DNA from: a virus | Reading direction: 5' to 3' (one strand) | Length of the DNA stretch: 26,250 nt | Virus record (IMG/VR): IMGVR_UViG_3300030380_001117 | Span: 1 to 26,250 of that record | Shown: piece by piece, positions 14,659 through 20,811 of the stretch | How positions within the stretch are numbered: position 1 is the stretch's first letter | Layout: every line of letters starts with the position of its first letter | Notes under the pieces: model-generated | What the model saw: the letters and a program-made list of their open reading frames with translations, nothing else | The model's database searches: none | Told to the model about the DNA's origin: nothing | Program-made: the position numbers and the translations under genes

Positions 14659-15088
14659 AGTATAACCTCCTATTCTTAATATATATCTGTCGCTTAGGTG
14701 TTTTTAAAAGTTCTATGCCTTGTAGATTATACATCTTGTGTTTAATTGGCTTTTTTATTTCATTTATATATGTAATGTTATTAGGACATATGGTGTCTTG
14801 CTTTACACTTGTGCATAACAGGAGGTTAGTTGTGGAATCATAAAAACTAGTAGTTAAAGTTACTATGTGTATTCCTGGACTATAAGTATGAGCTATTGTT
14901 TGATAAGCTAATGATATTGGACTATATTCTCCAATAAAAGTAGTATCTGTTCCATCTCCAAAATCTATATGATGCTCTGTGTAATAATGACTTTGATCGA
15001 TAGAGCTATATGGTGCTATAAATGTTTTCCCACCTCCAGTAGTGCATATCCAGTCTGTAAAACATAATAGTAATAAAAATGCTTTCAT
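14642..15088 (-). CDS. Secreted PKD-like protein with T9SS-type C-terminus (putative)
   Basis: A 148-residue protein that stands out from the replication genes around it. The N-terminus (MKAFLLLLCFTDWICTTGGG) looks like a signal peptide. The middle has HIDFGDGTDTTF and later IAHTYSPGIHIVTLT, the two hallmarks of a PKD (Ig-like beta) domain. The last 35 residues (KMYNLQGIELLKTPKRQIYI, then NRRLYYEL) resemble the C-terminal sorting domain of type IX secretion substrates ('vYn..G..l......giYi.n'). If so, the protein would be exported to or across the host outer membrane through the host system. It might be a moron such as a superinfection-exclusion or surface factor. The stop is within ninB; the start is 2 bp after the zinc-ribbon gene. 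All functional claims are inference. Confidence 0.6.
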   Translation of the reverse strand: MKAFLLLLCFTDWICTTGGGKTFIAPYSSIDQSHYYTEHHIDFGDGTDTTFIGEYSPISLAYQTIAHTYSPGIHIVTLTTSFYDSTTNLLLCTSVKQDTICPNNITYINEIKKPIKHKMYNLQGIELLKTPKRQIYIKNRRLYYELCN

Positions 15089-15090
15089 TA

Positions 15091-15348
15091 TTAAAAGTCT
15101 TCGTTTATTCCTCTTTCTCCAAGCAGTTTCTCTTTAGCACCATCCCAAAGATAATCACCTCTTTTCTTTTTACTTAATGATTCTTCTGTTCTTTTTAATT
15201 GAGGGAATCCTTCTACTGGTTCTGTTTTCATATATAAACCACAAGGGCATTCTGATCCTTTAGTTACCCATTCATTATCACGCAAAACAATTATTTGCTT
15301 TCTTATCTCTTTTTCGTGTTCACCACATTTGCATTTATATAGTGCCAT
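15091..15348 (-). CDS. Small zinc-ribbon-like protein
   Basis: An 85-residue protein with two CxC pairs, C6/C8 (YKCKCGEH) and C34/C36 (ECPCGLYM), about 26 residues apart, which is a plausible zinc ribbon. The C-terminal half is charged (RTEESLSKKKRGDYLWDGAK). The ATG overlaps the stop of the DUF3310 gene as TAATG. Similar small Cys-rich proteins are frequent in phage early regions, but I cannot assign a function. Confidence 0.5.
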   Translation of the reverse strand: MALYKCKCGEHEKEIRKQIIVLRDNEWVTKGSECPCGLYMKTEPVEGFPQLKRTEESLSKKKRGDYLWDGAKEKLLGERGINEDF

Positions 15349-15620
15349 TATAATCCTGTTCTATCTAACCCTCCTGTTCTTGTTTCACCTTCCCTATACA
15401 ATCTATCTAATTCAAAATGTAAATGATTAATAGCTTTCTGTATATCTTGCTCTGCTGGGTTTCCCTCCTTATTCCCTGCCCTTAATAAATAAGATACTGC
15501 TGTGCCTGTATTATATCCAAGCTGAAAATCCTCTATAATATTCCTAGCTGAGTAGCCATATAGTTTTCCTGAATAATAATGTGGCTCAGGATGTTTTTTG
15601 TAATCTTCTTTCTTTGTCAT
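15348..15620 (-). CDS. DUF3310 family protein
   Basis: A 90-residue protein matching DUF3310: HPEPHYYSGKLYGYSARNII, then EDFQLGYNTGTAVSYLLRAG NKEGN and a C-terminal helix AEQDIQKAINHLHFELDRLY. The conserved order 'H..YY.g....iied..l....g.a..YllRaG.K......Di.KA..yl' is complete. The family is common in phages beside nucleotide-metabolism and replication genes; some members are annotated as nucleotide kinase-like, but no P-loop is visible here and the activity is unknown. It overlaps the 71-residue gene before it by 35 bases and the zinc-ribbon gene after it by TAATG. Confidence 0.75.
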   Translation of the reverse strand: MTKKEDYKKHPEPHYYSGKLYGYSARNIIEDFQLGYNTGTAVSYLLRAGNKEGNPAEQDIQKAINHLHFELDRLYREGETRTGGLDRTGL

Positions 15621-15801
15621 TTTCTAAAATTTTTATTAATCCTTGTTGTGTATTTAATGTTCTAGCTTTTTTGCTTTTTCTATATTCTTCAGGTGAATAG
15701 ATTAACTTCACTTCTCTAACTAATCCTTCATTGTTATATTTAACTATCCATCTTTCTGAATGATGCATCTTTGTTCTTTTTAAATGTGCTAAATAACTCA
15801 T
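15586..15801 (-). CDS. Small basic protein, function unknown
   Basis: A 71-residue basic protein starting MSYLAHLKRTKMHHSERWIV, with a short beta-like segment (WIVKYNNEGLVREVKLIYSP) and a Lys/Arg-rich C-terminus (EEYRKSKKARTLNTQQGLIK). No domain recognised. The ATG overlaps the upstream stop as ATGA and the 3' end overlaps the DUF3310 gene, so it is part of the early operon. DNA binding would fit its charge but is only a guess. Confidence 0.45.
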   Translation of the reverse strand: MSYLAHLKRTKMHHSERWIVKYNNEGLVREVKLIYSPEEYRKSKKARTLNTQQGLIKILENDKERRLQKTS

Positions 15802-16199
15802 TGGCTGTATTTTTTATATAGTTTTTTTATTCCATCAAAGCATGTTGATAGGCATGACCCACAATTTGTTCTTGGGCTGTAACTAGTCATAAATATTGTA
15901 TTATAGGTTTCTATCATGCGTTTTTTTGCTTCTATGTTTTTAGCTTTTCCTGTTTTTAAATCTTTCCACATATCTAATATTTCATCTATTATTTCTTGTG
16001 GTAAATCATCAGGCGTTTCTATCTTAGTTGTTTTCTGCCACTTCCTTTGACTACATTCCATTGGAGCAAGTCTGGCTTTGATTTTCATGAAACAACCACA
16101 GTCCTTACATGTTCCTGTTGGCTTAAAATAATAAACACATTCTCGACAGATAGACATTCTATCCTCATACACATCATTTGGAACAAAAAACCTATTCAT
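15798..16199 (-). CDS. Cys-rich zinc-binding phage protein
   Basis: A 133-residue protein with two cysteine groups: C18, C21, C31, C34, C36 and C49 in the first third (ICRECVYYFKPTGTCKDCGC) and C113, C116, C120 near the end (SPRTNCGSCLSTCFDGI). The first group is a clear zinc-ribbon pattern, and the second looks like another metal site. The middle is helical (QEIIDEILDMWKDLKTGKAK). I have seen this two-ended arrangement in proteins of Bacteroidota phages, but no function is known to me. A transcription-linked role is conceivable because the sigma-like gene lies just upstream. Confidence 0.6.
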   Translation of the reverse strand: MNRFFVPNDVYEDRMSICRECVYYFKPTGTCKDCGCFMKIKARLAPMECSQRKWQKTTKIETPDDLPQEIIDEILDMWKDLKTGKAKNIEAKKRMIETYNTIFMTSYSPRTNCGSCLSTCFDGIKKLYKKYSQ

Positions 16200-16314
16200 G
16201 AGACTTGTTTCTAGGTGCTACTTTTTCAGGGTAATCAAATCCAAACATCATAACAAATGAATGTTTTTTTTTGGGATCATACATCTTAGCTCTACTCTTT
16301 GTTTTAATTTTCAT
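16192..16314 (-). CDS. 40-residue basic ORF between the sigma-like and zinc-binding genes
   Basis: ATG 16312-16314 to TAG 16192-16194. The product begins MKIKTKSRAKMYDPKKKHSF and ends with YPEKVAPRNKSHE. It fills the 104-bp gap between two genes, overlapping the sigma-like gene by 11 bases and the zinc-protein gene by 8, which is the tight packing seen across the operon. Basic N-terminal half, no membrane span. No family recognised; short length keeps confidence moderate. Confidence 0.45.
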   Translation of the reverse strand: MKIKTKSRAKMYDPKKKHSFVMMFGFDYPEKVAPRNKSHE

Positions 16315-16879
16315 TTAATTCTTTTCTTAATAATGTTCTTACTTTATCTATTGTTGTAAATAAACTATTTCTACTTATCTTAGTTTTTGCAGCAAGACTA
16401 TCTAATGTATTGCCTTCATAATAATAGAGCTTAAATAATTCCCTATCATACCAGTAAATATCATCTAAAGCTTGATCAATTTTCTCTAGCTTTTTCCATT
16501 GTTTAGCTACTTCTTTTTCCGCAATATTAGATATATGTTTATTATTAGCAATGTTATGTGCCACATCATCATTACTAAAAGTTGTGCTGCAATTGTAACT
16601 AAAGCTGTCAATATGTGTGTAATACTTTTCATACTTATAATAAAAATTACTTCTTGTACTTGTTAATGCTCTTCTTAATGCAACTGCTCCATATCTTGTT
16701 ATTCCATCTATTCCATCTTTATCATATATTGCTTTCAGGGTAGCAGGATTCATTTGTAAAAAATATAGCATTAACTCTTGTACAGCTTCATGTATTTTGT
16801 TTTCATCAGTTGTAATACCATAAGCCATTGTTCTAAATTTATCTGTTAGTTTTGATATTTCCTGATAAATCTTATTCAT
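16304..16879 (-). CDS. Sigma-factor-like protein (candidate late regulator)
   Basis: A 191-residue protein. Residues about 25-45 (ENKIHEAVQELMLYFLQMNP) resemble the helix of sigma region 2. The C-terminal part, YWYDRELFKLYYYEGNTLDS followed by LAAKTKISRNSLFTTIDKVR (about 142-181), has the order of sigma region 4: a helix ending in 'Y.eG.tl..LA..t.is...l......a...L'. Two regions separated by a variable linker in under 200 residues is the size of an ECF-type sigma or of the sigma-like proteins of Bacteroidota phages. Being in the early operon and preceding four copies of a novel late motif, it is the obvious candidate to read that motif. It could instead be a HTH regulator. It overlaps the upstream 118-residue gene by 8 bases. 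Confidence 0.6.
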   Translation of the reverse strand: MNKIYQEISKLTDKFRTMAYGITTDENKIHEAVQELMLYFLQMNPATLKAIYDKDGIDGITRYGAVALRRALTSTRSNFYYKYEKYYTHIDSFSYNCSTTFSNDDVAHNIANNKHISNIAEKEVAKQWKKLEKIDQALDDIYWYDRELFKLYYYEGNTLDSLAAKTKISRNSLFTTIDKVRTLLRKELNEN

Positions 16880-17228
16880 TTTCAGGTGTAATAAAATCTA
16901 ACTTTTCTACTGTTTGGTGTAACATCTCTTGTAATACTACTTTGTATGCCCTTATGACTGCTGCATTTTTTTTTGTCTCTAATCCTGCAAAGAAACCATT
17001 TGTAGCAACTGATAAATTTATAGGTATAATCATTATCCAATCATAAAAATTATTCTCTCTAACACCTTCTCCATAACCATTGCTATATTCAATTATAACT
17101 TGCACTACATCTAAATAATTATTATACTTGACTTGCGAACTAACATCTTTACTAAATTCTAAACACATTGTCATAAAAGTTTCAACTATTGACCTGTGTT
17201 CTTGACTTGAATAAATTGGAGATGTCAT
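16872..17228 (-). CDS. Unknown protein, 118 residues
   Basis: Begins MTSPIYSSQEHRSIVETFMT. Mostly helical, with a hydrophobic stretch (DWIMIIPINLSVATNGFFAG, about 63-82) too polar for a confident membrane span, and a C-terminal helix (AVIRAYKVVLQEMLHQTVEK). No motif recognised. It sits between ninG and the sigma-like gene and overlaps the latter by 8 bases, so the two may be functionally linked. Start at ATG 17228 is the only good one. Confidence 0.45.
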   Translation of the reverse strand: MTSPIYSSQEHRSIVETFMTMCLEFSKDVSSQVKYNNYLDVVQVIIEYSNGYGEGVRENNFYDWIMIIPINLSVATNGFFAGLETKKNAAVIRAYKVVLQEMLHQTVEKLDFITPENE

Positions 17229-17249
17229 AAGCCAAAGATATAAAAAAAA

Positions 17250-17654
17250 TCACTCTATACCTTTTTCTTTTTTTAAGTTTTCAACAGTTGATTTGTAATA
17301 ACTTATTTTTTCTTCATAATCACTTCTAGTCATTTTAATAGTTTGTCTTGCTTTGAATTGCAATTCTTCTGCTGTTCCTTCTCCATATTTTTGATCTAAA
17401 GCTAATCCAAATTTATATTGTTCTCCTTGACCAAATAAATTATCTGCTGCTGATTGTGGGGCTACATTAAGTTCACACCATCTTGTTGCTAGATGTCGCC
17501 GTGACATAAAATGGCCTGCATGAATTTTTTTGTAGTGATATGTCCTTCCTGAAGTTACACACTGTACCATTCCTTCATCAGTAGCTTCTCTTAGTCTAAT
17601 GTATAAGCTAAACCATTTATCTAACTCTTTTTTTAGCTTACTGATTGACTTCAT
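17250..17654 (-). CDS. ninG: NinG/Rap-like recombination protein lacking most zinc cysteines
   Basis: A 134-residue protein with the NinG layout: LKKELDKWFSLYIRLREATD, the HAGHFMSRRHLATRWCELNV core (45-64), and GEQYKFGLALDQKYGEGTAE plus a basic C-terminal helix. In lambda, NinG (Rap) is a structure-specific nuclease that processes recombination intermediates. The His residues of the HAGHF...RRH core are kept. Three of the four expected metal-binding cysteines are replaced: the first pair is C32/S35 (QCVTSG) and the second pair is S68/D71 (PQSAADN). The fold may be stabilised in another way. It overlaps the end of the 105-residue gene before it by 17 bases. The family assignment is by motif order. 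Confidence 0.78.
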   Translation of the reverse strand: MKSISKLKKELDKWFSLYIRLREATDEGMVQCVTSGRTYHYKKIHAGHFMSRRHLATRWCELNVAPQSAADNLFGQGEQYKFGLALDQKYGEGTAEELQFKARQTIKMTRSDYEEKISYYKSTVENLKKEKGIE

Positions 17655-17955
17655 ATCCTAATTCTCTTTTCCATTGATCTTGTATAACTCCCTTCCTATC
17701 ATTATAAATTTTACCTCTAAGCTCAGGATTTTCCTCCTGCAACTTTCTACGCATTCTTTCAATAGTTTTAATATTAGTTAATTTACTATTAGCAAAGAGC
17801 TGCATAAATTCATATCCAGTTATTTTATAAGGACTTATTTGTTTCTTTTTCAATTCGTTATACCAATAGGTAGCTATAAGCCTTGAATCACTATCTCTTA
17901 AATGAGGTTTATTAATTAGTAATTCCTTTACTACATCTTTTGTTTTATCTTTCAT
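17638..17955 (-). CDS. Conserved phage early protein, function unknown
   Basis: A 105-residue charged helical protein starting MKDKTKDVVKELLINKPHLR. Recognisable blocks: RDSDSRLIATYWYNELKKKQ, SNSKLTN-type segment ANSKLTNIKTIERMRRKLQE and ENPELRGKIYNDRKGVIQDQ. The latter, 'iERmRRklQe.nPelRG..Y..Rk', recurs in my memory of Bacteroidota phage early regions next to ninG. A helix-turn-helix or nucleic-acid-binding role is possible but not shown. It ends within ninG. Confidence 0.5.
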   Translation of the reverse strand: MKDKTKDVVKELLINKPHLRDSDSRLIATYWYNELKKKQISPYKITGYEFMQLFANSKLTNIKTIERMRRKLQEENPELRGKIYNDRKGVIQDQWKRELGYEVNQ

Positions 17956-17970
17956 TTTAGTTTTTTTTAG

Positions 17971-18033
17971 TTATTCTCTTATTCTTCTAATTAACCACAT
18001 CACAATGGCTGTTATTATTACCCATCCTATCAT
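17971..18033 (-). CDS. 20-residue membrane micropeptide, ATGA-coupled
   Basis: ATG 18031-18033 to TAA 17971-17973, product MIGWVIITAIVMWLIRRIRE. A hydrophobic span of about 14 residues is followed by a positively charged end, the shape of a minimal single-span membrane peptide. The ATG overlaps the TGA of the upstream replication gene (ATGA), and the next gene starts 15 bp downstream. Without it this would be the only gap in this part of the operon. It is too short to prove by composition. Confidence 0.4.
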   Translation of the reverse strand: MIGWVIITAIVMWLIRRIRE

Positions 18034-18398
18034 GATATTAATTTTAAAGGTTCTTGATAAAATAATACTTTCTTAGGGTCTTTACCTAATGTTTTTACTT
18101 CGTACCACGCATTGTCGATTACTTTTTTGTGGGCATATACCCATTTGTAAAATGTTCTTATATTTAAAAAGGGTTCATCTTTAGCAAAGCGAACACCTTG
18201 ATGAAAAGCATCCTGCACCTGATTAAAGGTCATATTGCCAAATCTTTTTTCGCTAATTAAATCTTGTGCAAATATCTTACTAAGACTTGCCAATGTTTGA
18301 GGGTCGGTTTTGTGTCCTATCTCTACACTAGTTTTTGCAATTAAGTCTAATACTTTTTCACTTAATTCTTGTAGGTTTTCTTGTTTTAATGGTTTCAT
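18030..18398 (-). CDS. Replication-associated protein, unknown activity
   Basis: I start this at ATG 18396-18398, which overlaps the upstream TGA as ATGA, rather than 24 bases earlier; this gives 122 residues starting MKPLKQENLQELSEKVLDLI. The C-terminal half has the block FNQVQDAFHQGVRFAKDEPF followed by LNIRTFYKWVYAHKKVIDNA. The pattern 'v..aF..GvR......f.n.rTfykWv' recurs in small phage proteins encoded beside replication initiators. A helicase-loader or primosome accessory role is possible from position right after the winged-helix protein. No ATPase motif is present. Confidence 0.5.
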   Translation of the reverse strand: MKPLKQENLQELSEKVLDLIAKTSVEIGHKTDPQTLASLSKIFAQDLISEKRFGNMTFNQVQDAFHQGVRFAKDEPFLNIRTFYKWVYAHKKVIDNAWYEVKTLGKDPKKVLFYQEPLKLIS

Positions 18399-19000
18399 AA
18401 TAGTTTTTTTGCTTCTTGCCAAGCATTTATCTGTGAATCTAGCTTAGACATTGTTGGTTTTTTGTTTTCTCTTTTCTCCCAAGTTCTGACTGCTGCTTTC
18501 CAGTCTTTCATTTTATTTTTACCTACCATCCAATCTTTTGATTCATAGAAATTAATAAACGCTTCTGCATCTATATTATTCTTGCGTAATATACAATAAT
18601 TTTCAACTTCATCTAAAATTGGTTTTTTAAAGAGAGCTTTCTTATTACTGTCTGTAAGATTAGTATTATTATATACTTTAGTATTAATATTATCTGTTAA
18701 CTTTTCTTTACAGGGCATGTTAACCAAAGTTATCACCCTTGTATCTATTTCTTTACTACCCTGTTTATATATGTTAACACGCTTAATATAATTATTGTCT
18801 TCTAAAATCTTTAGCCATTTTTGAATTGACACTCTACTTACTTCATATAGCTTACAGAAATATTCTGTTGATGCTGTACATCTTCCATTCATGTTACATA
18901 AAGCGGTTATCTCTGCATAAAGAAGTTTAGCATTAGGCGTTAGCTTTTTGCTGTATCTTACTTCAGCAGGAATAACCGCATAGTAATTAGGTTTTTGCAT
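18395..19000 (-). CDS. Winged-helix phage replication protein (O-like/DnaD-like)
   Basis: A 201-residue protein. The N-terminus (YYAVIPAEVRYSKKLTPNAK) and the winged-helix region at about 20-80 (LLYAEITALCNMNGRCTAST, FCKLYEVSRVSIQKWLKILE) match the helix-turn-helix replication proteins of many phages. The C-terminus (FINFYESKDWMVGKNKMKDW, then KAAVRTWEKRE) is the 'FyesknW.vgk.kMkdWkaAvrtW' motif seen at the end of phage O-like and DnaD-like proteins. It would bind origin DNA or recruit the host helicase. The central region (about 100-128) is polar and probably a linker. TAATG couples it to the DnaA-like gene upstream, and ATGA to the gene after it. Confidence 0.75.
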   Translation of the reverse strand: MQKPNYYAVIPAEVRYSKKLTPNAKLLYAEITALCNMNGRCTASTEYFCKLYEVSRVSIQKWLKILEDNNYIKRVNIYKQGSKEIDTRVITLVNMPCKEKLTDNINTKVYNNTNLTDSNKKALFKKPILDEVENYCILRKNNIDAEAFINFYESKDWMVGKNKMKDWKAAVRTWEKRENKKPTMSKLDSQINAWQEAKKLL

Positions 19001-19509
19001 TATATAATTTTTATTGAGTAATGATATTTGTCCATTGCAAACTTAACATTTTCTAATTGATTAGAAAAATCAAAGTAAGAAGTTTGAATAATACATATAG
19101 CTTCTCCACTTTTTACTTCTAAAAAAACTTGTGCTTTTTTATTTTCTCTAACGCCATTTTTAAGCAGATGTCTTTTCATAAAATCTCCATCCAAAAATGT
19201 TTGTTTAGTATTGTCAATTTCTTTAAATCCTCTATAAACCTTATTAAAGGTATTTCTATATATAATGCAACTTGCATAGTTCCCTTTATGACTTTTCTCA
19301 TAGTGATAGATTAAACTTCTATCTCTATTTAAAACCTTAGCTATAACGGTTCTATGTATTTTTTCTTCAGTCAATCCAATATATGCAGCAACTGAACGAG
19401 CTATTTGCAAAGGTCTTTTTCTACTTTTTAATGATAATGATCCACACTCAAATCCCATTAGCTTAGTTGTAAGATTGCAAATATTTTTAAAGTTATTCTC
19501 TTCTGACAT
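19000..19509 (-). CDS. Protein with DnaA domain-IV-like DNA-binding region
   Basis: I start this at ATG 19507-19509, 1 bp after the SSB-like stop, giving 169 residues (MSEENNFKNICNLTTKLMGF). Residues about 29-75 read SRKRPLQIARSVAAYIGLTE, then IAKVLNRDRSLIYHYEKSH. This is the order of DnaA domain IV: basic 'sRkR...aRqiamyl', then 'ig..fgRDHSTV.ha..k', with RDRSLI replacing RDHSTV. No AAA+ ATPase is present, so it is only the DNA-binding part, followed by about 85 unrelated residues ending in a beta-rich segment (VFLEVKSGEAICIIQTSYFD). Such domains bind DnaA-box sequences; three near-matches lie at 20801-20833. It may act in origin recognition or as a regulator. Confidence 0.65.
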   Translation of the reverse strand: MSEENNFKNICNLTTKLMGFECGSLSLKSRKRPLQIARSVAAYIGLTEEKIHRTVIAKVLNRDRSLIYHYEKSHKGNYASCIIYRNTFNKVYRGFKEIDNTKQTFLDGDFMKRHLLKNGVRENKKAQVFLEVKSGEAICIIQTSYFDFSNQLENVKFAMDKYHYSIKII

Positions 19510-19510
19510 T

Positions 19511-19834
19511 TTAAAAAGGCATATCATCAGATGTAACCATTTCGCTTACTTCTGTTGTTTCACTTTTATTTACAAAATGATAACCATCTATATTGTGATA
19601 ATATTTTCCCTTGTATTCTCTTGAATAAACATTGCAAAGAATACCAACCCTCATACCTTCTGCTAATTTGTTAAGCTGTGCAATCTTTTCATCACCAAAA
19701 GCACTTACAGCAACTAAGTTGTTAAATTCATTTCCTGTATCAATAACAACTGTTTGCTTTTGCCACTCTTTTCCAGCTTTACTTGTTCCTGATTCTATTT
19801 CTAGTTTTTTTACTAATTTTCCTGTTACTTCCAT
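19511..19834 (-). CDS. Single-stranded DNA-binding-like protein (DUF3127)
   Basis: A 107-residue protein of the DUF3127 type: TGKLVKKLEIESGTSKAGKE, then WQKQTVVIDTGNEFNNLVAV and the strand VGILCNVYSREYKGKYYHNI give the five-strand OB-fold order. The C-terminus is acidic and ends in SDDMPF, like the DDD(I/L)PF tip of bacterial SSB proteins through which partner proteins dock. It most likely coats single-stranded phage DNA during replication and recombination. The gene sits 11 bp after the candidate annealing gene and 1 bp before the DnaA-like gene. Confidence 0.78.
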   Translation of the reverse strand: MEVTGKLVKKLEIESGTSKAGKEWQKQTVVIDTGNEFNNLVAVSAFGDEKIAQLNKLAEGMRVGILCNVYSREYKGKYYHNIDGYHFVNKSETTEVSEMVTSDDMPF

Positions 19835-19845
19835 TTTTTTATTAT

Positions 19846-20238
19846 TTATTGATTATTACTCTTTTTAAAATCTTCTGATTCATCTTCACCAAATACTCCA
19901 AGCTCATAAAAGCCTGTTAGCTTTAATACTGCCCTGCTCATAGCTCGTTTTTCTGCCATTTCCATTACATACCATGTGTTGCAGTTACCATCTTTAAAAC
20001 CTCCTTTTAAAGCAGATCCGAATGTTTGTATTGATGCTTCACCTTTTAATGCATTGGCTTTTACTACACAAAAATCTCTTTCACAATTAATAACTTCATA
20101 ATCAATTGTAATATTTTCCATTGCTTGAATCTTGTCTATACCTGATCTAGTAATTATTACATAGTGTTGATGTTTGAAAATATCTTCTTTTTCTAATCCG
20201 TAGTAAAGATATTTTTCCTTAATTTTTTCTGTTTTCAT
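19846..20238 (-). CDS. Candidate recombination/annealing protein (Erf/Sak-like pattern)
   Basis: A 130-residue protein. The segment VKANALKGEASIQTFGSALK, then NTWYVMEMAEKRAMSRAVLK, then LTGFYELGVFGEDESEDF, has the order seen in phage single-strand annealing-type proteins: a beta region followed by 'p...aeTRA.gRAl...g', here MAEKRAMSRAVLKLTG. The acidic end may contact SSB. It lies directly upstream of the SSB-like gene, the usual neighbour. The protein is shorter than typical Erf or Rad52-like proteins (around 200), so an anti-host or accessory role remains possible. The ATG overlaps the upstream stop as TAATG. Confidence 0.45.
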   Translation of the reverse strand: MKTEKIKEKYLYYGLEKEDIFKHQHYVIITRSGIDKIQAMENITIDYEVINCERDFCVVKANALKGEASIQTFGSALKGGFKDGNCNTWYVMEMAEKRAMSRAVLKLTGFYELGVFGEDESEDFKKSNNQ

Positions 20239-20519
20239 TATCTTATATTTATTATTAGTGCTTTGTTTTTATAATATTGTCTATATCTCTTTAATGTTTC
20301 TTTATCCTCAAAGTCATAGCATTCATCAATATTCAATCCTGTTTCTTCACAATACTTTTCAAATGCTTCATCTATTTGCTTTCTAGTTCCAAATATTCTG
20401 ATAGCTGTACTTACAGGAACAGGGTTTGAATTGAATCGACTAAATTCTCCATTCCATTTATGTGAATCTCTATACTCTCCGTTAGGATAAAAGTAAAATG
20501 TATCGCATTCTAGTTTCAT
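20238..20519 (-). CDS. Early protein, function unknown (93 residues)
   Basis: The frame extends upstream to 20585, but I start at ATG 20517-20519, 2 bp after the preceding stop: this gives MKLECDTFYFYPNGEYRDSH, while the longer form would begin inside the previous gene with an unlikely sequence. Helical C-terminal half (IRIFGTRKQIDEAFEKYCEE, then KETLKRYRQYYKNKALI). No domain recognised. Second gene of the early operon. Confidence 0.5.
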   Translation of the reverse strand: MKLECDTFYFYPNGEYRDSHKWNGEFSRFNSNPVPVSTAIRIFGTRKQIDEAFEKYCEETGLNIDECYDFEDKETLKRYRQYYKNKALIINIR

Positions 20520-20521
20520 AA

Positions 20522-20752
20522 TTAGTAATTTAAATGTATATGTAATAAAATTGATCCTATAAATAATCCTATCATACTTGTGCAAAGTAAGAAAAACTCG
20601 AATTTTGACATTATTTCTTTATCATCATTAATAGTATAGTCAGCTGATGTATTAATAAATTCTCCTCTACTATTTTTTACATAGAAAAAGTTAGCTACTT
20701 CTTTTGGACTTAAATTGAAACTGTGACCTGTGTGTTTGTTTGTGATTTTCAT
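20522..20752 (-). CDS. First early gene: small C-terminally anchored membrane protein
   Basis: I start at ATG 20750-20752 (MKITNKHTGHSFNLSPKEVA), giving 76 residues. A longer reading from TTG 20782 would begin inside the promoter -7 element and so cannot be made from that promoter. Residues about 1-48 are soluble; about 50-74 (FEFFLLCTSMIGLFIGSILL) form one membrane span with a short tail. No family recognised. As the first gene transcribed after infection it could be a host-takeover or exclusion factor, but this is only a guess from its position. Confidence 0.55.
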   Translation of the reverse strand: MKITNKHTGHSFNLSPKEVANFFYVKNSRGEFINTSADYTINDDKEIMSKFEFFLLCTSMIGLFIGSILLHIHLNY

Positions 20753-20779
20753 TTTAGTTATTTTAGTTAAACAATGGTA

Positions 20780-20811
20780 CAAAAGTAATAAAAATAAAAG
20801 ATATTCACAAA
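20780..20811 (-). promoter_or_regulatory. Early promoter, Bacteroidota primary-sigma type
   Basis: On the minus strand TTTG (20808-20811), 20 bases, TACTTTTG (20780-20787). This fits the Bacteroidota vegetative consensus (TTTG near -33, TAnnTTTG near -7, spacing 17-23). The start of transcription would be about 20774, leaving a leader of about 22 A-rich bases before ATG 20752. It is the only such pair I found in a non-coding stretch on the coding strand. The -33 box lies in the first DnaA-box-like repeat. Confidence 0.7.

Noticed and set aside
14642-15088. Lipoprotein call for the PKD-like protein
   Set aside because: The N-terminal Cys at residue 9 lacks a proper lipobox (LLLC), so a cleaved signal peptide is more likely than a lipid anchor.
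20522-20782. Longer version of the first early gene starting at TTG 20782
   Set aside because: The TTG lies inside the -7 box of the promoter that must transcribe it; ATG 20752 is the usable start.
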